Assembly: GCA_965204465.1 (NCBI GenBank)
Contig: OZ241995.1
Span: 124,001 to 188,000 of the forward strand
Direction of reading: 5' to 3'
DNA from: CBDBES01 sp965204465
GTDB taxonomy: Bacteria; Spirochaetota; Leptospiria; Turneriellales; CBDBES01
Length of the DNA: 64,000 nt
Shown piece after piece: positions 9,242 through 17,556 of the stretch. Within the stretch, counting starts at the first letter, position 1. Each line of letters starts with the position of its first letter. The translations under genes were made by a program, and so were the position numbers. The notes below the pieces were generated by a model that had not been told where the DNA came from, searched no databases, and saw only the letters and a list, made by a program, of their open reading frames with translations.

Positions 9242-10209
9242 TGAGACGTATATCCAGAAAAATGTATGTAAAGTGGTTTAGACTCTCATTCCTCATAATT
9301 TGGTATTTCTTGATGGCATTTATACTTTTTTGTAATGCCAAAGCAGAGCAAAAAAATAAGCCTTCTGGCTTTAGTCAGATCCAAAAAAAGAAATTCAAGA
9401 AATACTGGAACCAAGGAAAGGCAGAAATAAATCGATATCAATTGAAACAAGCAAGATATTCTTCTATGGCAAAAGGAGATTTAATATTAATTTTTGTCAC
9501 GGAAGATTTTTTAACCGATAAACAAGTGAAGAACGAAACATATACAAATCCTAATTCTGTTCCGATCTTAAAATTAAATTCGATCCGAAAGTTTTTTACA
9601 GGTATATATGATTATTCTACCATGGTATCTGTATTCACTCCTATTGATTTTGTCAACCATAGTGGTTCTTTAAAGATAAGCACTTCTTCCCAAGAATGGT
9701 GTGGTCATTCTTATAAACAGATCAACCTGAACAAAGACAAATTAAAGGTAGTCTTCAATTCTTATTTTGAAAAAAAAGTCTTAGAGGAATATGATCTGGA
9801 CAGAGCTCTTTTAGAGGATGAGATATTCACTAAAATACGCCTGCATCCTTCTATTTTACCCAAAGGAAACATAAAGATAGTTCCTTCTTCTCTTGATTCA
9901 ACGTTGAGGCATTACAAACTAAAAGAAGAACCAGCCACTGCTTCTTTATTTCCCTTTAAGAAAAATACATTGAAATACCCTGGCAAAAATTTAATGGTAT
10001 ATGAAGTTATTTACAAGCATTTGGATAGGAAAGTGCAGATCATTTTTGAAGATAAATTTCCTTATAAAATATCAGGATTTAAAGAAACATTTAGATCATT
10101 TGGGAAATTATTGACTACCAGCGCAGTGCGCACTCATTCTATATTAAACACTTATTGGAAAGAAAATCAGCCAAAATACTTGAAAAATAGAAAGAAACTA
10201 GGATTATAA
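9238..10209 (+). CDS. Exported protein of unknown function (type sometimes labelled septum formation inhibitor Maf)
   Basis: 323 aa with an N-terminal membrane/signal segment (FRLSFLIIWYFLMAFILF, then CNAKAEQ). The mature part has YWNQGKAEINRYQLKQARY, VTEDFLTDKQVK, TGIYDYSTMVSVFTPID, SSQEWCGHSYKQ and DEIFTKIRLHPSILPKGNIK. From memory the same pattern occurs in a widespread exported family of Bacteroidetes and relatives, often wrongly labelled Maf; no function is established that I know of. It overlaps the preceding gene by 4 bases. An inverted repeat with a T-rich tail follows 5 bp after the stop. Confidence 0.7.
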   Translation: MMRRISRKMYVKWFRLSFLIIWYFLMAFILFCNAKAEQKNKPSGFSQIQKKKFKKYWNQGKAEINRYQLKQARYSSMAKGDLILIFVTEDFLTDKQVKNETYTNPNSVPILKLNSIRKFFTGIYDYSTMVSVFTPIDFVNHSGSLKISTSSQEWCGHSYKQINLNKDKLKVVFNSYFEKKVLEEYDLDRALLEDEIFTKIRLHPSILPKGNIKIVPSSLDSTLRHYKLKEEPATASLFPFKKNTLKYPGKNLMVYEVIYKHLDRKVQIIFEDKFPYKISGFKETFRSFGKLLTTSAVRTHSILNTYWKENQPKYLKNRKKLGL

Positions 10210-10213
10210 CGAC

Positions 10214-10306
10214 TGACCTTACCCCATAAAATAGACACGCTTTATGGGGTAAGGTCAGGTTTTTCTTTTGGACACTACCCGTTTTCTTTTTTATGGGGTA
10301 AGGTCA
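10214..10306. repeat. Long inverted repeat plus third copy (IS-end-like; may act as terminator)
   Basis: 10214-10230 (TGACCTTACCCCATAAA) and 10241-10257 are perfect 17-bp reverse complements around a 10-base loop, followed by a T-rich stretch. A third copy of the arm ends at 10306, next to the ssb stop. The same 12-mer TGACCTTACCCC occurs on the minus strand near 1866-1877, and a relaxed version with AAAGTGGACAC lies near 11013. The TGACC...CCCC...GACAC pattern recalls IS3-family ends (from memory). The hairpin sits directly after the plus-strand gene and probably also terminates transcription. Confidence 0.6.
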
Positions 10307-10308
10307 AT

Positions 10309-10658
10309 TTAAGAAGCTAATTGCGATTTAAGTTTTAAGTCTGTGATCAATATAGTATCCGCACATAACTTATAGTATGACCTGTTTTGTCCTTCTTTAT
10401 TTTTCCAGCGATTTTGAACCATATTTCCGTTTACGAGAACTTCAATCCCTTTAATTAGAAGAGGAGCAAATATCTCGGCCGTTTTTTCCCATGCTTCTAC
10501 CTGAATGAAATTGCTGTGGCTTCCCTCAGCATCCGTTTTTTGGGGGGTATTATAAGCCAAAACAAAATTTAGCACTTTTTTCCCGAAGAAGTCATCTTTA
10601 GTTCAGGTTCTCTGCAAAGACGACCTTTAAATTGACAAATTTGTATTTTCTGATTCAT
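10309..10658 (-). CDS. ssb: Single-stranded DNA-binding protein, read through a -1 frameshift site
   Basis: Frame 0 from the ATG at 10658 gives 29 residues (MNQKIQICQFKGRLCREPEL onward) and stops at TAA 10571-10569. The -1 frame continues the SSB OB-fold: VLNFVLAYNTPQK, SNFIQVEAWEKTAEIFAP, VNGNMVQNRWKN, to the stop at 10309. The join is A-AAA-AAG at 10581-10575 in exactly the phase of a canonical -1 slippery heptamer. A slip there gives a seamless GKK-VLNF and a 116-aa SSB. It lacks the usual acidic C-terminal tip (ends LKSQLAS). A lost A in the homopolymer or sequencing error is equally possible. Confidence 0.75.
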
Positions 10659-10682
10659 CGTTTTACCTCAATTAAAATAGTT

Positions 10683-10907
10683 TAATTAAGTATATACCAA
10701 AAAATAGACGATACTCTCTATATGGTGGGGAATACAAATGATATTCTCTACACTGTGGATACCACCACAGGCGTAGCCACAAGGATAGGGAGTGCTACCC
10801 AGTTTGGCGTTAGTGAATTCTCCCCCGAAGGCCTGGCAGCCATAGGCAGTACTCTCTATATGCTGGGGAATGGAAATGATGCTCTCTACAAATCTGTGGT
10901 GCCGTAG
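10683..10907 (+). pseudogene. Fragment of the propeller-like repeat gene (about 1.5 repeats)
   Basis: The translation reads TLYMVGNTNDILYTVDTTTG, then VATRIGSATQFGVSEFSPEG, LAAIGSTLYMLGNGNDALYK and SVVP, then stop. This is the same 46-47-aa repeat unit as in the ORF at 32974-34098, and the ending ALYKSVVP-stop is repeated at 32911 on the other strand. There is no signal peptide or convincing ribosome site, and the ATG at 10722 is internal to the repeat. I take it as a remnant or cassette copy. The following 180 bp (10908-11085) hold a near-perfect inverted repeat at 10947-10975 (CTTTCTTTA/TAAAGAAAG) and an IS-end-like CTTACCCATAAAGTGGACAC, but no gene. Confidence 0.55.
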
Positions 10908-11085
10908 TGGATCAATATAATTTTTTTCTTACGGGTACAGGTCTTTGTTTCTTTCTTTACATAAAGAAAGAAAACTATATTAGAATGCCATTCCATTTTC
11001 ATGTATACTAAACTTACCCATAAAGTGGACACTCTTTTTTTTTCTCATTTTCTCTTTATAACTTATGCAGATACTAAATACAGTT

Positions 11086-11883
11086 TTAATTTCCCATGTG
11101 GCTTTTTTTAAATAAATTATCTGATAATTTGACTTTAGGTTGGTTTGACGAGAATTCTAAAATACTAATGCTGTTATTATTTAAATTGAACATCTCTAAT
11201 TTATTGATTCGATGCATACGGGCTGTTTTATTTTTTTGTTTTAACAAAAAATCTCCATAATGTAAGATGAGTACTTTTATCAGTACACCTGTTTCCTCGT
11301 AATAATTTATCTTTTTTAATTTATAACCTTCTTTTACATCCACATAAATATCCAATTTACTATATTTGCCCAGCCTAAAAGGAATATTCTCTATTTTTAA
11401 TAGTCTTTCTTTGTCGATGGTTTTAAAACCTGCTGATCTGGAAGCATAATCATTTGTAAAAGCATTCTCCTTAAAATCTATAAAATAGAACCCAGAGTTC
11501 AATATCATGGTAAAGGCATCTTTTCCTTTTTTTTGATTCATTCTTTGAGAATGATCTTCATAAGTATAAATCTTTTCACCATGATCATTATAGAGAAGGC
11601 TTAATACTTTTCCACGTGGAGAGTTTTCAAAAATGAACAATGAATCATTCTTCTTTTTATAATGTTTTATTTCATAAAGTAATGTATTCCCTTTTTTATT
11701 TATGATGACCATACGACCTTTATTAAGGCCTTCCGGTAATCGCATACTCTGTTCTACCTCATCCATGATTTCAAAAGAAGTTTTAATCTCTTTTTCGATT
11801 TCCTGGATATCTTGAGAAATTAAAGATAAGGAGAGAAAAAAATAAAATACCAGAAAAGAAAACCAGTTCTTAAATGAAATCAT
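11086..11883 (-). CDS. LolA/outer-membrane lipoprotein-sorting-like exported protein
   Basis: 265 aa from the ATG at 11883 (the upstream TTG is less likely). Signal peptide MISFKNWFSFLVFYFF, then SLSLISQD. The body resembles the periplasmic outer-membrane lipoprotein-sorting family: short beta strands such as GRMVIINKKGNTLLYEIKHY, FIFENSPRGKVLSLLY and IYTYEDHSQRMNQKKGKDAF, then LDIYVDVKEGYKLKKINYYE near the end. Such proteins have a half-barrel that binds acyl chains. The assignment is from pattern only. It lies just downstream of greA on the same strand (about 60 bp gap). Confidence 0.55.
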   Translation of the reverse strand: MISFKNWFSFLVFYFFLSLSLISQDIQEIEKEIKTSFEIMDEVEQSMRLPEGLNKGRMVIINKKGNTLLYEIKHYKKKNDSLFIFENSPRGKVLSLLYNDHGEKIYTYEDHSQRMNQKKGKDAFTMILNSGFYFIDFKENAFTNDYASRSAGFKTIDKERLLKIENIPFRLGKYSKLDIYVDVKEGYKLKKINYYEETGVLIKVLILHYGDFLLKQKNKTARMHRINKLEMFNLNNNSISILEFSSNQPKVKLSDNLFKKSHMGN

Positions 11884-11942
11884 GAAATATCTTTTATGGA
11901 TCAAATAAATTATCTATCAGAAATGATAGACCTAGAAATAAT

Positions 11943-14801
11943 TTAGTACAACATACCTTTTTCGTTTATGGCAGGATTTATTCCTAAAACTTCTAAATTT
12001 TGCTCTTTTTCACCATTTCCAAATTTGACAACATCACCTACTTTATGCCCCATAAGTAATTGCCCCAGAGGAGATATATAAGATATGATGCCATTGTCTA
12101 CATCCGCATCCCAGCGATCCATAATAGTATAAATGAATAAGTCCTCTGTTTTTTGATCATTCAACTTAACTTTTGATCCTAAAGTAATGCGATCTTTTGG
12201 GATACTTACCCCGGCAATAGGTATTACTTCTTTTACTTCACTTTCTAATTTAGTTACTGTGGATTGTAATATAGATTGCTTTTCCATTGCTGCTTTGTAC
12301 TCTGCATTTTCTTTTAGATCACCTTTTTGCTGTGCTTCTCCAATTTCTTGAGAGTTCGTGGGCATCTCTTCTTTTAATATTTTTTCTATTTCATTCTTCA
12401 TTCTTTCAATTGCATTTTGGCTGGCAATACCACCACCGCTTTTTTCAGATTTGCGGATCAAGTCTTCAATGGATAGAAGGGCTTTTTGTTCAGCCTCTTC
12501 TTCTTTGAATTGATCTGAATATTTATTAGCAAGAGATTCTATGAATTTTTCTTTTTCAATATCATTAATAAAGATTACATCTTTTACTAAAGAAGCGATT
12601 TTGCGAACATATATAGAAGCATATTGATCAATAGATCGAAGAGTTTCTTCTTTGCCTTCTCCAATGATCATTTCTTTAGCAATATTTTTAAGTTTGGTTC
12701 CTTTAGGCTCAATCTTAGATAGCATTCTGGTTAATCTAAAAAAACTCATGATCTGTTCTGCTAAAGGCAAATTTTTGATCTTCCAATGTCCGTAAATAAG
12801 ACCTCTGAAACTCCATAAAAATATTTCAGCATTTTCTGTTGCATTACTTCTTAATTTACTAAAAAAATTATTTAGTTCCTGAATGCTTTTATCATCTTCT
12901 GTCATTTCGGTGATCAGATATTTATGTATTTTAATGGGAAGATGAAATAAAATTTCCAAATAAATTTTTCGCCATTGCGGATTATACTCTTTGAGCATTT
13001 TAATATATCTTTTTTTCATTTCTAAATGCTTTAATTTAAGCGCTAATTTAGAGGCTTCGTTTATAGGGAGTGTTTTTACTTTCTTTGTAAGTTCATCAAA
13101 TACCTTTCTATCATAAACTTCTTCTTCCCCGCCAATCCCTTCATGAATGGCCTCTAATACCCAGAGACATTGTAGTTGTATTTCTAGTTCTAATGATTTG
13201 CAACCTTCTTTAAAGAAATGGTGCATATATTCTAATGCATCAATGGTTTCCGGGATATCCTTTAAAGCCTCCAGAGCAACCAATATTTTCTCTTCGATAG
13301 ATTGGCTTGCCTGTGATTTCTCAATTAAATTATCAGATAGACTAATGGGAACTTCTCTTAATTCTAAAATGTCTTTTCTTTCCGGAGAGATAGCGATCAA
13401 GTTATCCTTTAAAATTGCAGCCCTCGCCTTTATCCACCATTTTGACCAGGAAGCAGCAGGCACATATTTATCAACCAATTCTTCTTTTAATTCGCTAATT
13501 GATATTTTATTGTCAAAAGACCGGATCAATATTTTGAAAAATTCATCTAAATTATCATTAAATAATTTTTTTATCTCATCTGGTTTTTCATATTGATATA
13601 CCCAAAAATGCTCTTCTGTTAATGGCTTTAAAGATTTTAAAGCCATTTGGATATTCATTTTATGGCTTGGTTTATGTTTAAAATCAATTACAATTTCTGT
13701 GGTATTTAGATCACGTATCTTACCAACATCCCATGCTCTGTGGAAAACATAATTATTTTTATCAAAGACTATGTTCGTCTCAAAACTTTTCACAGAATTT
13801 ATTATATTTTTTCGATTATTCATTAATCCACTGTATCGAATAAAGTCTTCCAGAAGTGAATGATCTTTATATTTTTCTCTATAAGCCTTGATCAGTTCAT
13901 TCTTAAAACGGGTATAACTTGGATTGTATTCCAATATTTTCTTGCATAATAATATGATCTTATCAATATCTTCTTTTTTAATATAATATAAGACCAACTG
14001 AACATATAGATCTGCTAAAATATCCTTTTGTCGATGCCCTCTTAGAATTCTTTCAATTTTGCGATAAAAAATAAAATCTTCCGGGATCAAATCGATCAGC
14101 TTTCCCCATATCAATTTAAGGTTGTCGAATTGAAGATTTTTCGCATAAACCTTTGCGGATCGTTTATAAAATTGGATTGCTTTATCAATATCTTCTTCTA
14201 AAACTGCATCAGCGTATTTTCGGGCAATATCTGGATCCTTACGGTCTAAATGAGCTAGCTTCTCTAAAACAGGTATTGCTTCTTTCATTTTACCTAACTT
14301 TTCGAGCGCAATGGCCTTTGCCTTTAGGATGGTTCTATTTTCGCCTCTTTCCATCATTTTATCGGCCAGATAAATCACTACTGCCCATTTAGAGAGTTCT
14401 TGAAATTGGTCTAAAAGGCTTTTTAGATAATGTAGATTATCCGGAGAATTCTCTTTCATGGCCAGCATTCCCAGAAAATAGCGTGCAGAGAGAGAAGGTT
14501 CATAGTTCTCTAAATGATCTTTTGACATTTTGCTCAATTCTGCCTTTTTTTGCTTTTCCAAGGCAGCTTCTAAAATAGACTCCAGCATTTTAAATCTGGA
14601 AATACTTACATCTTTTACAGATATTCTGGTCCATTTTTCTTCATTGAACTGATTTTGGATTCTTTGTTCAATATCAGGTGTCTTTATCTTTTCTTGTGTA
14701 TTTTTTAAAATAGTTTGACTATCTTGAGGCAAATTTTCTTCTCCGGAAGATTTTTCAAGGGTGGTTTCAGAGGCTTCTTGTTCTATACTAGCATCATTCA
14801 T
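11943..14801 (-). CDS. greA: Transcription elongation factor GreA, spirochaete long form
   Basis: 952 aa, about six times a normal GreA (about 158 aa). The GreA part is the last about 150 residues: an antiparallel coiled coil with GDLKENAEYKAAMEKQ (the acidic tip that stimulates RNA polymerase to cleave backtracked RNA), then RITLGSKVKL and ISPLGQLLMGHKVGD of the FKBP-like domain. Residues about 60-330 are helical TPR-like repeats (AKAIALEKLGKMKEAIPVLE), followed by a helical middle region. Long GreA fusions of this kind are known in spirochaetes. The ATG at 14801 follows a clean intergenic region. Confidence 0.9.
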   Translation of the reverse strand: MNDASIEQEASETTLEKSSGEENLPQDSQTILKNTQEKIKTPDIEQRIQNQFNEEKWTRISVKDVSISRFKMLESILEAALEKQKKAELSKMSKDHLENYEPSLSARYFLGMLAMKENSPDNLHYLKSLLDQFQELSKWAVVIYLADKMMERGENRTILKAKAIALEKLGKMKEAIPVLEKLAHLDRKDPDIARKYADAVLEEDIDKAIQFYKRSAKVYAKNLQFDNLKLIWGKLIDLIPEDFIFYRKIERILRGHRQKDILADLYVQLVLYYIKKEDIDKIILLCKKILEYNPSYTRFKNELIKAYREKYKDHSLLEDFIRYSGLMNNRKNIINSVKSFETNIVFDKNNYVFHRAWDVGKIRDLNTTEIVIDFKHKPSHKMNIQMALKSLKPLTEEHFWVYQYEKPDEIKKLFNDNLDEFFKILIRSFDNKISISELKEELVDKYVPAASWSKWWIKARAAILKDNLIAISPERKDILELREVPISLSDNLIEKSQASQSIEEKILVALEALKDIPETIDALEYMHHFFKEGCKSLELEIQLQCLWVLEAIHEGIGGEEEVYDRKVFDELTKKVKTLPINEASKLALKLKHLEMKKRYIKMLKEYNPQWRKIYLEILFHLPIKIHKYLITEMTEDDKSIQELNNFFSKLRSNATENAEIFLWSFRGLIYGHWKIKNLPLAEQIMSFFRLTRMLSKIEPKGTKLKNIAKEMIIGEGKEETLRSIDQYASIYVRKIASLVKDVIFINDIEKEKFIESLANKYSDQFKEEEAEQKALLSIEDLIRKSEKSGGGIASQNAIERMKNEIEKILKEEMPTNSQEIGEAQQKGDLKENAEYKAAMEKQSILQSTVTKLESEVKEVIPIAGVSIPKDRITLGSKVKLNDQKTEDLFIYTIMDRWDADVDNGIISYISPLGQLLMGHKVGDVVKFGNGEKEQNLEVLGINPAINEKGMLY

Positions 14802-15114
14802 AAATATCCTAAATAAAATAAGAAACGGATCACTGATCCTGTCTGGTATAACGAATTTTCTGACTAACGATTCTCTTGCAGATGGATCAGTTAATATTCT
14901 TATATTCCTTATTTTTGAGTAGGTTTTGGATCACCTCTTAAAAAGTCAATTCATTTTCAATGAATTTTTGAAAATCTGTAAGGTAACCCCAAGAGCCTGT
15001 GCCTCAACACAGAAGAATAATTGACTACATTGTAATCTATATCGTATTTTTTGTTCCCGAAGGTTTTTTGATATTTTTTCTCAAAAATACGAAATAATTT
15101 CCTAATTTCCTGAT
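14802..15114. other. Non-coding gap upstream of greA
   Basis: About 310 bp without a gene. It separates the greA start from an IS1182 relic and should contain the greA promoter. The short palindrome CTGTG-CCTCAA-CACAG near 15000 and the nearby GTAAGGTAACCCC could be old insertion-sequence ends. I saw no RNA gene. Confidence 0.4.
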
Positions 15115-15500
15115 CTATAAAAGCTGTTCCCGTATCATTTTGCTAAAATTAAAGGCTATTGCAGCGATTTTTACCTTTGCAGTACAACATTCTTTACGCA
15201 CAGTACAAATAACACAATCAGCAGGTTTAGCATGATAACTTGTATACTTTCTGCCATCTTCTACATACTCTCTGTGAAACTCTAAACTCTTGCCCTCAGG
15301 ACAAATAAAATGATCCTCATCTTCATGTATTTCTCTGCTTTCTTTAACATCAAATCATCTTCTGTATCCAAAAGCTTAACAAATGCATAAATTTCGTGAT
15401 TCTTATCAAGATTATCTCCCAGAGTACGGGAAAACATCATAAGTTGATCTCTATCGCTTTGTGCAAATCTATACAAGAGACCGGGGATATGGGTACTGGC
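15115..15500 (-). pseudogene. IS1182-like transposase remnant (N- and C-terminal pieces fused by deletion)
   Basis: The N-terminal piece reads QSDRDQLMMFSRTLGDNLDK followed by NHEIYAFVKLLD, typical of the start of IS1182-group transposases. It breaks off near TEDD, loses the catalytic core, and a shifted frame continues with CPEGKSLEFHREYVEDGRKY, then AKPADCVICTVRKECC, to a stop at 15115. Several hundred residues of the DDE domain are missing, so it is dead. It lies directly behind the TPR gene's stop (15526), and the frame upstream of QSDRDQ runs into that gene's tail. Confidence 0.75.
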
Positions 15501-15525
15501 TATAAATTTGGACGGGGAATGGATC

Positions 15526-17550
15526 CTATAGAGAATCAATGATCGTATCGCCTATTTTGAGATCATAATAATCAGAAGAGTCTTTGAATTTTGCCCAGGC
15601 GATATCTGTGTCTAAGGTATGGATAGTAAGTTCTTTTGTGATACGGCCATTCTTCATTACATAAAGAGCCTTGTTTTTTTCAATACCATCCCGTATGCCT
15701 AAATTGACCAGCACACCATTGCTTTTGACTTTTATGATTTTGCCTTCAAAGGGTATTGCATTGTATATCTGATTAGTTAGATATACTACAATGTTGGTAA
15801 TGTATCCTTTTCCTTGGGAAGATGCGCTTGTTTCATAAATGGAAAGGCCGCTATGTAAGTCTATTAATCTTATGTCTACCTTGAGCCCCTGGGGAAGTTC
15901 TGAATAGCTTCCGTCTATTATATATCTTAATTCTTTCTTTTTAAATAAATACTGTTGCGGATATTCCTCACTTCTTTGTGAAAGAAATTCGTCTGCTTTT
16001 TGTTTAACCATGGAAGATAGACTCGAATTATAATATCCCCCCAAGCCAAAATAGTTCTGCTGGATCAATAGAGAATAGATAGAATCGAGTTTATTTTTAG
16101 GTAAAATATAAATTCGGCCTTTATGCGATAAGGCGAAAGAAAGTTTTTCGGCTACTGCTCTTCCTGCATCTGGATATGCTCCATAAGGATTTGTAGGTCT
16201 GAAATAGAATACAAATAAAGGGGTGGAGCTCTTTACGTCTATTGGACTATGAATTCCTTCCCTATAGTAAAGTTTTCCTCTTCTTCTTTGAATAAATTGT
16301 TCATACATGTCTTGGTATTTAGCGTTTCCTGTAAAACGTCTTAAAATATCCAGGGTCTTCTGAAGTCTTACAAAATCGGCATTAATTCTGTAATGGTTTA
16401 AAAATTCTACATGGGCTTTCAGATAACGAGGGAATAAATAGACGGCCCATCTTAATTCATAAAGAGACTTACCTTGTTCACTTAATGCACCAAATTGTTT
16501 GCTCTGTTGAAAATGATCCTTAACATGCTCCATGATCCTGGGGTTTTCTCTGCGAGGTATTTGTTCCAATAGATTTTTTTGTAGGTGAAAAGTAGTGATT
16601 TCATCATTTTTACGATTACTCAGTATTTTGGGATAAACACTTAAACTCGCCTTTGGATCACAAAAACCTTTATAATACAGGGCTTCAAAATGCTCATCGT
16701 GAATGTTCAATACATTAGATAGGTGGGTTGAAGCTTGCTGGCATTTATTCAATAGACTGTATATCTTACCCATTAATAAATTGGTCTGTATATGGTCTGG
16801 TGTATAACTATTTCCATTTTGAAGATAAGAAATGGCATCTTGAAATAGACCAATGTCCAGAGGTTCATCAAATAACAGACTTTCCTTTTGATCTGTTATC
16901 TGTCTTAGTTTTGTTTTTGCCATTTCTAAAAAGACATCAGGTTTTTCTGGCTCTATAGATTGTGCCTGTCTTAAATATTGATAGGCTTTTACGTATTTCT
17001 TTTCTTTGGCTTGAATATTTCCTAAGCCTATAAGAGCCTTATAATAACCTGGATCTAAATTCAATACTGCATTCAATTTATTTTTGGCTAGATAAAACAT
17101 TCCCCTCTGAGAATATATCATAGCCTTAAGATAATTTAATTCGGTATGATAGGGGTCTATTTTAATTCCTTTATTGACATATTTCTCTGCTTCTTTTATT
17201 TTATTCTGAGCCAGGAATAATTTTACCAGTCCAGAGATGGCCTCTTGGTTGTTTGGTGCTATTTCGTAGGCCTTATTCAAATAGATCATAGAATCATCCA
17301 GACTGCCTACCTCTCTGAGTAAATCTCCAAGTGCAATGAGCGCCGAAAGATAGTTTTTATTCTTTAGAATAGCTTTTTTATAATTTTGGATGGCAGATCG
17401 TATATTGTTCCGCATTCTTTCTACATCTGCTCTTTCTTTATAAAAATGAGCTGTAATATTTCTGTTGGATACGTTTTGTCCTTCTGAACCTATGGTCATG
17501 AACAGAAAAATCAGTATAATCCCAGATCTATTTTTCATGATATGATTCAT
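15526..17550 (-). CDS. Exported TPR protein
   Basis: 674 aa. Signal peptide GIILIFLFMTIGSEGQ, then seven or more TPR units (SALIALGDLLREVGSLDDSM, YKALIGLGNIQAKEKKYVKA, YYKGFCDP). The C-terminal about 250 residues are different: they include KLSFALSHKGRIYILPKNKL, YIIDGSYSELPQGLKVDIRL and IRDGIEKNKALYV. This resembles CsgG/FlgT-like periplasmic beta domains that combine signalling strings with a TPR part, but I cannot name a family. It starts 6 bp after the previous gene's stop, so the two form an operon. The likely role is envelope-associated scaffolding. Confidence 0.75.
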   Translation of the reverse strand: MNHIMKNRSGIILIFLFMTIGSEGQNVSNRNITAHFYKERADVERMRNNIRSAIQNYKKAILKNKNYLSALIALGDLLREVGSLDDSMIYLNKAYEIAPNNQEAISGLVKLFLAQNKIKEAEKYVNKGIKIDPYHTELNYLKAMIYSQRGMFYLAKNKLNAVLNLDPGYYKALIGLGNIQAKEKKYVKAYQYLRQAQSIEPEKPDVFLEMAKTKLRQITDQKESLLFDEPLDIGLFQDAISYLQNGNSYTPDHIQTNLLMGKIYSLLNKCQQASTHLSNVLNIHDEHFEALYYKGFCDPKASLSVYPKILSNRKNDEITTFHLQKNLLEQIPRRENPRIMEHVKDHFQQSKQFGALSEQGKSLYELRWAVYLFPRYLKAHVEFLNHYRINADFVRLQKTLDILRRFTGNAKYQDMYEQFIQRRRGKLYYREGIHSPIDVKSSTPLFVFYFRPTNPYGAYPDAGRAVAEKLSFALSHKGRIYILPKNKLDSIYSLLIQQNYFGLGGYYNSSLSSMVKQKADEFLSQRSEEYPQQYLFKKKELRYIIDGSYSELPQGLKVDIRLIDLHSGLSIYETSASSQGKGYITNIVVYLTNQIYNAIPFEGKIIKVKSNGVLVNLGIRDGIEKNKALYVMKNGRITKELTIHTLDTDIAWAKFKDSSDYYDLKIGDTIIDSL

Positions 17551-17556
17551 AAATCA

